Shown here one piece after another: positions 57,717 to 64,000 of a stretch of 64,000 bases of DNA. The notes under the pieces are model-generated. The model ran no database searches and had not been told where the DNA came from. It saw only the letters and a program-made list of their open reading frames with translations. Source of the stretch: Thelonectria olida (lineage: Eukaryota; Ascomycota; Sordariomycetes; Hypocreales; Nectriaceae); the NCBI GenBank assembly GCA_020736575.1, contig JAGPYM010000039.1, positions 62,001-126,000 on the forward strand, written 5' to 3'. Each line of letters begins with the position of its first letter. Position 1 is the stretch's first letter. The translations under genes were made by a program, and so were the position numbers.

Positions 57717-60700
57717 CTATTTCAAATTTCCCATTAAATCCAACTCTTCCAAACGAATGTTCAACCTGGTCTCTGTCTCGGCTACAGCAGCATCACTCAG
57801 GTCTTTCAACATAGTCTCCTCGGTCGTAAACGCATCAAGAGCCTTGTCCAGGTCTCTTGAGAGTTCTTGGTATCGGTCCCGATAACTAGGCAAATGTCAG
57901 CTGTGATCTCGGATAGGCCAGAATGATATACTTACTCTCGTCTGTGGGCTTGTTCCTGGACTATGAGGCGCATATATGCGAGGGTCTGTATGACCTCGTG
58001 AAGTCCAATGAAAATACCGGCAGCGAGGGTGTGGCTTGCAGTCGTCGGCGGAATGTCTTGAATTGTATCAAGATTTCCACCCAACACACTGTTATACTCG
58101 GTCCACTTCTCAAATCTCAAACGTCTCTCGGAGAGTTCAAGGGATAAGCTGGCGTCAACGGCATTCGACGCATCTTTGGGCTGGCAGTCATCGAAAAGAC
58201 CCAGGGCTTCCCGAGAAAGAGTCGAGAACCGAGGCCTCGCGGGCTCTGCAGTAGTTAAAAGCCCCGGATAGCGTTGATGGGACTGGTCCGAAGATGGAAG
58301 CCCACATACCTCTGCCCAGAGCTTTTGAATTTTCAGGCTGGTCTCTGATGGCTCCATGGGCTTGTTCTTTTTGAGGAATGCCTTTCTCGACTTCTCTCGG
58401 GCTGCATTCCTCATCTCCAAATTCGTCCTCGTACCAGGGAGCCCGAAGATCTCCTCGTGCGTCTTTCCGCCTGCAGCACGTAAGAGCTCGATTACAGCTT
58501 GTGTCCGCTCCTCAAAGCTGTCCTGTTCCCTATGTGCACCGCCAGCTTTGCGAAGTTCTTCAATCAACGGCTTGTCTTTATCCGGCCAATGGAAAAGGCT
58601 CAGGTCCCAGTTTCGGTCATAGGCACAATCAAGCGGCGTCAGGCCACTGTTAATCGCTGCCATCGGGTCTGGGGACACTGAGGCCAGTTCCGGTTCACCT
58701 TCATGGGATAGTGCAAGGGGCCTCTCTAAGGCTGGCATCTGGAGCACTGGCATAGCATTGACATCAATGCCAGGCTTCCCAAGCAGCTCTTTGACGAGTT
58801 CCGCACTTCCCGTTCTAGCAGCGCAGTGAAGGGGCGTTTGTAGTCCAAAGAATGACTGTTCTTGAAGCCTCTCTTTCAACGCTTGCGCACCGCCTGCTTG
58901 GCTTTCCATCGCCTGTAGAGCTTCCCGAAGCGATGCCCAGTTCGACGTCTCGTCTCTGCTAAACTCGTTTGCATCGCAAAATGCCCGAATATAGTTGAGA
59001 CCGGTATTGCCAGGATCAAGAATGCTCATGTACATTGCGCTGCCATCGTGATTCGGGAGCGGCGCCGTCAGGGCCTGCGGGAATCTCGTGAATATCGCTG
59101 ACAATATGAACGAGGCGACCTTGGGGATTCCCTTGGAAATGCAAACATGAATAGCCCTCTGAATGTCAGCATCTGTCGGGTTATGCGGGAGAAGAGCTTT
59201 GACGGCGTTGTAGTTGTTCCAAAGGGCTGCAGAATACAGCGGACCATTACCCCGGTCATCCATCGTACTCATGTCTGCCCCCGCCTCGATCAGGGCTGAT
59301 ACAAGGTCGCAAGTATCCTCTCGCGACTCGATGCGTCTGCAGCCAATGACCACGAGCCAGGGGAGGCCGTAGTTCCCTAATGGAGGCAGTGGTTTGGGGG
59401 CGTGCTTGAGCACCACGAGGGCCATGGCCTTTGAGGAGGTGCCAATGATATTCGACAGTGTGGTGGTCATATTATTGCCCAGCGAGATATCCCGCACCAT
59501 CAACTGTTCTGACTTGTAATCGATCCTTCTGAAGCGGTATGGTCCAGCCAGGTTCTCGTCGTTTCCCTGGAGTCTCTGCAGGTAATAGTCGACTATTTCA
59601 GGACGATCGGCGTCGAAAGCCCAATGCAGAATGCCCTTGTCGTCAAGATCGAAGCCCCTTTCACGGATGCGATCCACGAGGGAAATGAGAAAGTTCATCG
59701 AGGGCGTTTGTTGCCAGTATAGAGTTCTAGTCATCTGGCTCAGCCCGAAACCGACCAAACATGGGTATAGGCCATGTGGGTTAGGGAGATTGGTCTCGCG
59801 CCCAAGTGCATATGGTAATAAGAGCTCCAGCAAGCGAGAAGACCGCATCTGTACGCAGAGTTCAAATGGAGTGACTCCCCCATTGCTTCTTTTGTTCGGA
59901 TCCGCACCTCTTTGCAGCAGAAGCTTAATGGCGCTCAGGTTCTGTGATCTGACAGCAAAATGTAGAGGGGTTCCTTCGGGATCGATGAAGTAGTCATAGC
60001 AATCTGGTAGCCATGATTGGCCTGATGGTGGTGTTGCAACGAGGTTAGGGTCTGCCCCTCGGTCGAGGAGCATGCAAAGAATACCGTCCGGCTCAAGAGA
60101 AAGGAGTGCCATATGAAGCGTTGTCATGCCGCTGTTGTCCTGGGCGTTGATATTTGACCCTTTGTCAGCGAGATAGTTGGCAATTTCAACTTGCGAGTTA
60201 CGGGCGGCAAAATGAAGTGCTGTACAACCCTGGCTGCTGGGATTGTCAACTTGCAGCTTGCAATCTTCGACAAGATACTGGCATCCACGAACCGAGCCAA
60301 GATAGGCAGCCTGATGCAGTCGACCAGTTCCCGGCTGGGTCACTATCTTTCTTGCTATGGGATCTAGAGATGGGAACCCGTCAAAGAAGGTGGAAGAATT
60401 TGCGGCACTTGTTTCATTGACCGGAAGAGAGTGTGCACAACGACGACGACTTGCCTGCATATCAGAAACAGCCTGGCGGTAGGCTTCTGGATAGCTTTTG
60501 GCCAACTCAAACCGGGCTCTCATGGATCCTTGTTTCAATGCATCGAATAACCAATTGCCAATGACTCCCCTAGTTGGCCAACTCGAGGTCGGGAGATTTG
60601 CTGCTTCAAGCATGCTGGACACAAGAGCTCGAGCAAGAACGTGACCGAGCTCGGCAGCTTGAAGGACGGCCGCAACCGCAGACTTAGGCGAGTCTCCTTG

Positions 60701-62388
60701 GCTCATGCCGAGGATACCTTCTTCAGTCTCTTCATAATAAAAGCCCTGTAGATGGCAGGCAGCAACTGCATAAGCAAAGTTTGCTCTGTCAGCGGCTGAA
60801 GGAGACCACTTCGCCTGCTTGGACAGCTGATCGCAAACAAAGTGACGAAAGCTTGGTGGCGTTGTTTTAAGAAAGTGAATGTTCTTGGGGAACTTGTCAT
60901 AGAGTTAGCATAGTTATTTCTGCTGCCTACTATTGATACCCAACTTACCATGGGTGACGTAACACCAAAGTCCCCCTTCGCAAGACGGACTGGTGCAGGA
61001 ACCCTTCTTCATTCAGCGGCTAGCCTACAGCTAGGCAGGGTAGATTGACATACCTTTCTGATCGTGCGTTGCCAGTTTCCCCCCATAACTGAAGGATTAC
61101 ATCAAAAGACCTAGCTCTTGCTGCTGGGTCCTTTCGTACAGTCACTTCCAGCACTGCCTGTGCCTCATTGTTGAGGTCGGCAACACCCGGCCAGCTTTGG
61201 ACCAGTCCGGCGGCAAGTGAGAGAAGGGTGTCCTCTTTTTGTTTTAACTTGCCAAATGTTGCTTTTCCAAGGGGCCAGCCAGCGTTCTCATCAGGCTGCA
61301 CCGTCACTTGACCATGGCTAGAGTCCCAGCTGAGGAGTCGCCAGGGCTCCCGCCCATCGCAGACGATTTGCCAGACTAAGAGGCCATAAGAGTAGAGATC
61401 TCGTCTCCGAAGGCTCAGAAAGTCTAGCGGTTCATCATTTGATAGACGCTCTGGCGCCGCCCACAACTCTGTTGAGCCCCACGGTCGTTGCTTGGGACAG
61501 TCGACGTGGTCTGACATGCCGATGAGCGAGCAACCTAACGTGACGGGGTTTTAGTAAATGGTCTCTGAAGCTTGTATGGAGAGCCAGAAGAAGCTATTAC
61601 ACCGACGGAACTTACCAAAGTCGGAGATTTTGGCTCGAATGGTTGGTTGCCGGCGTTGATGGCCAAGCTGATCGCGGAAAAGCAGGATATTTCTAACCAG
61701 CCCTTGAGCATGGCTCACATTCGCACCAGGAGGAGACCTACTGGCTCTTGACATCGCCGTGGACGATGCCACATTCGTTCAGGAAACGTAGGCCCTCGGC
61801 AATATCCACACATATATCCCGTTTCGTCGTGTGACGAAGAACCAATCGCCGGATGTCCTGAAAGTCAGAGAGCGTGCCGAGATCAGCATACTCGAGGATC
61901 AGAGATGGTGCAAGAGCTGTTGCAATGTTGCTCTGACTGTCCCACATGAACGAGTGCAGCTTCACGATATTGGGGTGGCCACATATCGGTTTGTGAGACA
62001 AGATCTTGAGTTCCATCATCACATCTCGCAGACTCTTGTCCCAGTTATCGCCGCCGCGCTTATGGTCGACGCCGGGCTGTTTGACGACGACAAATCGCTT
62101 TTTTCGGTCGAAATTTCCACCCCATACATCGATTTGGGTGATGGATTCGTATGGCACGCGCCGAACGGTAAAGGAGCCGCCGGCACCTAGCAACAGCGTG
62201 CCCGTAACCGAAGGAACTCCCATGCGATTGTTGCTTCCAGTCGGGCCCTCTATAGAGAACTGATGTCTCGCCAAGGTATCAATGTCAATCAACTCGAGGT
62301 ACTCTGGGATAGGAGGGACTGTCCCGGGCGAGGTAGTCCCGGGCGCCATCAAGTTGGCAGTGGTCGAGCCACCCATTGGAGGTGACAT
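57717..62388 (-). CDS. Protein kinase-ankyrin repeat protein, candidate cell-death/immunity kinase
   Basis: Six exons (complement 61742-62388, 61616-61692, 61054-61534, 60949-61006, 57936-60892, 57717-57885); five introns of 47-81 nt keep frame; 1462 residues. Kinase domain about 62-380: glycine loop GAGGSFTV, Lys103 (VVVKQ), Glu126, catalytic loop HGDVKSQN (210-217), DFG 240-242 and AAPERL, so it should be active. The kinase boundaries are split by introns, yet every motif survives. After a linker with helical, Sel1-like sequence come two ankyrin blocks, about 608-790 (GCTALHFAARNSQVEIANYL, GTPLHFAVRSQ, LLLQRGADPN) and about 965-1140 (QTPLHCAARTGSAELVKELLG). The C-terminus is a coiled coil. 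Layout resembles RIPK4-like kinases. It is divergent from a HeLo-like gene. Confidence 0.85.
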
Positions 62389-62891
62389 TTTGTTATCGTC
62401 AATTCGTGGCCGAGGTTGAGTTTCTCTGACTCTCCAGCTGGCAGCTTGGAATAAAAGAGGGACTTTTTGATGATCACGTATTCGAGGGCACCCATGTTTA
62501 GCTTTTATAGGCTCCAGGCTATGGAAACGCCTGATCGACTTTCAACCGTATGTTGAGGCGAGGAATGCAGCACAACTTGCGTGTCTGGCTGTTCAGCCGC
62601 ACCTCGCTTCGCATAAGCGTATGTGGTGTGGCTGCAACAAGCCAATCGCTGGCCTAATTCAGCCAAGGGCTGTGGTGGAATGTGACATGGCTTGCAGCCC
62701 GACACACATGGCGAGACCATGAGCCTAATTGTTGCGCCGGATCTCGGGACCTTCGGAGAGAGAGGGCGTCACGGCCTACGACGCCCTTGCTCAAGCCTCG
62801 ATTCTTGTCCTCTTCACCCTCCCGAACTCACTCAGCCAGAAAAGACATCAATACATCCCCTCTCGGCATTTGCGGCCGAGCTGTGCACAGA
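62389..62891. promoter_or_regulatory. Divergent promoter between kinase-ankyrin and HeLo-like genes
   Basis: 503 bases separate the two ATGs (62388 minus, 62892 plus). No TATA box or repeat was clear. A shared control region is inferred from layout alone. Confidence 0.4.
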
Positions 62892-64000
62892 ATGAGTGGC
62901 CTAGAAACAACATCTGCCCTTGTTGAGCTCGTCAGGGCCACCTATGACGGCTATCAGTACGTCTCTCGCTTCATCGCCAGCATCAAGAACATGGGGCATG
63001 ACGTGGCCACATTGGAGCTCAACTTTAGAGAGGAGCTGACAAAGACATCAGTCTTTGCACAGGCCTACAACCTCCTCATTGACGAGAACATGCCTCCTCC
63101 CATCTCCATGCCCTCCATGTGGACTGTTACTGTCATCGAGCGCTTCGCAGTGCTTAAAACGCACTTAGAACAAGCTGAGGAACTTGCGAACCGATATTCT
63201 GATATTGCAGTCCCGGAAGAGACTACGGATCTCAAGAACCGGGCACATGCCGCTGCATTCGATCTCCGAAGGCGACCAACGGAGAGCCTAGCAGTCATAA
63301 ACGAAGCAAACCAGGCGAGGAAGCGCATCCAATCCTTGCAGAAAGGAGCCAACTTTAGAACGAAGCTAGCATGGTCAATGAAGAACAAGTCGAGGCTGGA
63401 AGACGCAGTCCAGCACTTGAGAGACGATAACGCCTCGCTGCTTGGCCTGACCATGCACAGCATGCTCAACGCCATGTACGACGCAGTTCTCAGCCAACTA
63501 CCCCTGATAGAAATGCGATCAAGGTCAGGAGGCCGCGGCAGCGCTGCTTTTGACGCAGAAGCCCGGGCCTATGAGAGGAGAAAGAACGAGCAGACCCAGG
63601 CCCAGAGGCTCACCGAGGCCTTGGACGAGGAATCGGCGCAGCAGAAGGAAGCAAGAATGCTCAACATTGCCCAATTTCCGGCGTTGTTGCTCCCAAACAT
63701 AGAATTGCCAGACGATCGAACAAGAACCACAACTGACTATGTGGATTGCTCTGGAAAGCCGGAGAGTGTCGTCGTGGAATGGAAGGAGTGCGAGAACTCT
63801 GGACACGACCACCCCCATCTGACCGAGGAGCAGCTCACTTCTCGCATCAGTGATGTCGTTGCGATTCTCAACTCACCGCCATCGTGCCTGGAACACGTTC
63901 TACCCTCTGTTGGCTTCTTTCGAGACAACAGATTGAACAGCCGAGGGTCCAGCTGGATCGGCATCGCATATCAGATGTCCAGTGTCACTTACACCGGAGA
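62892..64000 (+). CDS. HeLo-like domain protein with start of kinase-like domain (cut by window end)
   Basis: Open from ATG 62892 to the window end (369 codons, no stop). Residues 1-190 are helical and begin with a pattern like HeLo/HET-S membrane-acting domains (ALVELVRATYDGYQYVSRFI, LNFREELTKTSVFAQAYNLL, FAVLKTHLEQAEELANRY). Residues about 195-275 are coiled and basic. A long charged helix follows (AEARAYERRKNEQTQAQRL). The end (RISDVVAILNSP, VLPSVGFFRD, SSWIGIAYQMSS) looks like the run-up and first strands of the kinase-like domain that follows HeLo in many fungal proteins. HeLo relates to the killer domain of MLKL, which also precedes a pseudokinase. The HeLo call is from pattern, not a profile search. 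Confidence 0.62.
   Translation, partial: MSGLETTSALVELVRATYDGYQYVSRFIASIKNMGHDVATLELNFREELTKTSVFAQAYNLLIDENMPPPISMPSMWTVTVIERFAVLKTHLEQAEELANRYSDIAVPEETTDLKNRAHAAAFDLRRRPTESLAVINEANQARKRIQSLQKGANFRTKLAWSMKNKSRLEDAVQHLRDDNASLLGLTMHSMLNAMYDAVLSQLPLIEMRSRSGGRGSAAFDAEARAYERRKNEQTQAQRLTEALDEESAQQKEARMLNIAQFPALLLPNIELPDDRTRTTTDYVDCSGKPESVVVEWKECENSGHDHPHLTEEQLTSRISDVVAILNSPPSCLEHVLPSVGFFRDNRLNSRGSSWIGIAYQMSSVTYTG

Noticed and set aside
63065..63475. 136-codon minus-strand ORF, with others at 63525-63964
   Set aside because: Antisense to the open HeLo-like gene, whose plus frame is open for 369 codons with clear helices.

Overview
The window is nuclear DNA of a filamentous ascomycete (Pezizomycotina, probably Sordariomycetes). 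Most genes carry short introns of about 47-100 nt with GT..AG ends and CTAAC-like branch points. The families present are typical of moulds: Zn2Cys6 regulators, RTA1 and Pth11-like membrane proteins, Dal5-type permeases, a LaeA-like methyltransferase, a GH93 arabinanase, and a HeLo-domain protein. AT-rich islands resembling RIP-decayed repeats lie at 1-960 and 10.8-11.4 kb. All spliced models below were built by hand from reading frame, splice sites and family resemblance. No database search was possible.

Left part (1-28 kb): an AT-rich island; a CCCH plus RBR ubiquitin ligase; two tandem Upc2-like regulators; a second AT-rich island; a large membrane protein of unknown role; a four-TM protein; and an F-box protein. 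This stretch also holds four decayed genes: a sugar transporter with an internal deletion, the tail of a Dal5-type permease, a D-lactate dehydrogenase broken by at least five frameshifts, and an SRPK-type kinase broken by stops. Between these lie a DJ-1/PfpI protein, an RTA1 protein and a small secreted cysteine-rich protein.

Middle part (28-49 kb): an amino-acid transporter; a Zn2Cys6 regulator divergent from an NmrA-like reductase, across a promoter with an inverted repeat and a duplicated element; an LRR-like protein; a LaeA-like methyltransferase; a Pth11-like seven-TM protein; and a glucarate dehydratase divergent from a Dal5-type permease, which looks like a sugar-acid catabolic pair. 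About 3.5 kb without recognisable genes follows, then a secreted GH93 arabinanase. The enzymes fit a fungus feeding on plant polysaccharide.

Right part (49-64 kb): a Ras-like GTPase with no CaaX box and Glu at the Ras Gln61 position, an unrecognised beta-rich protein, a nine-exon ACS-family permease, a DUF7730-type protein, and the most interesting locus. There a 1462-residue kinase-ankyrin protein is divergently paired with a HeLo-like protein that appears to run into a kinase-like domain and is cut by the window end. The layout recalls the kinase and executioner of MLKL/HeLo-type cell death and may be an undescribed allorecognition or immunity pair.
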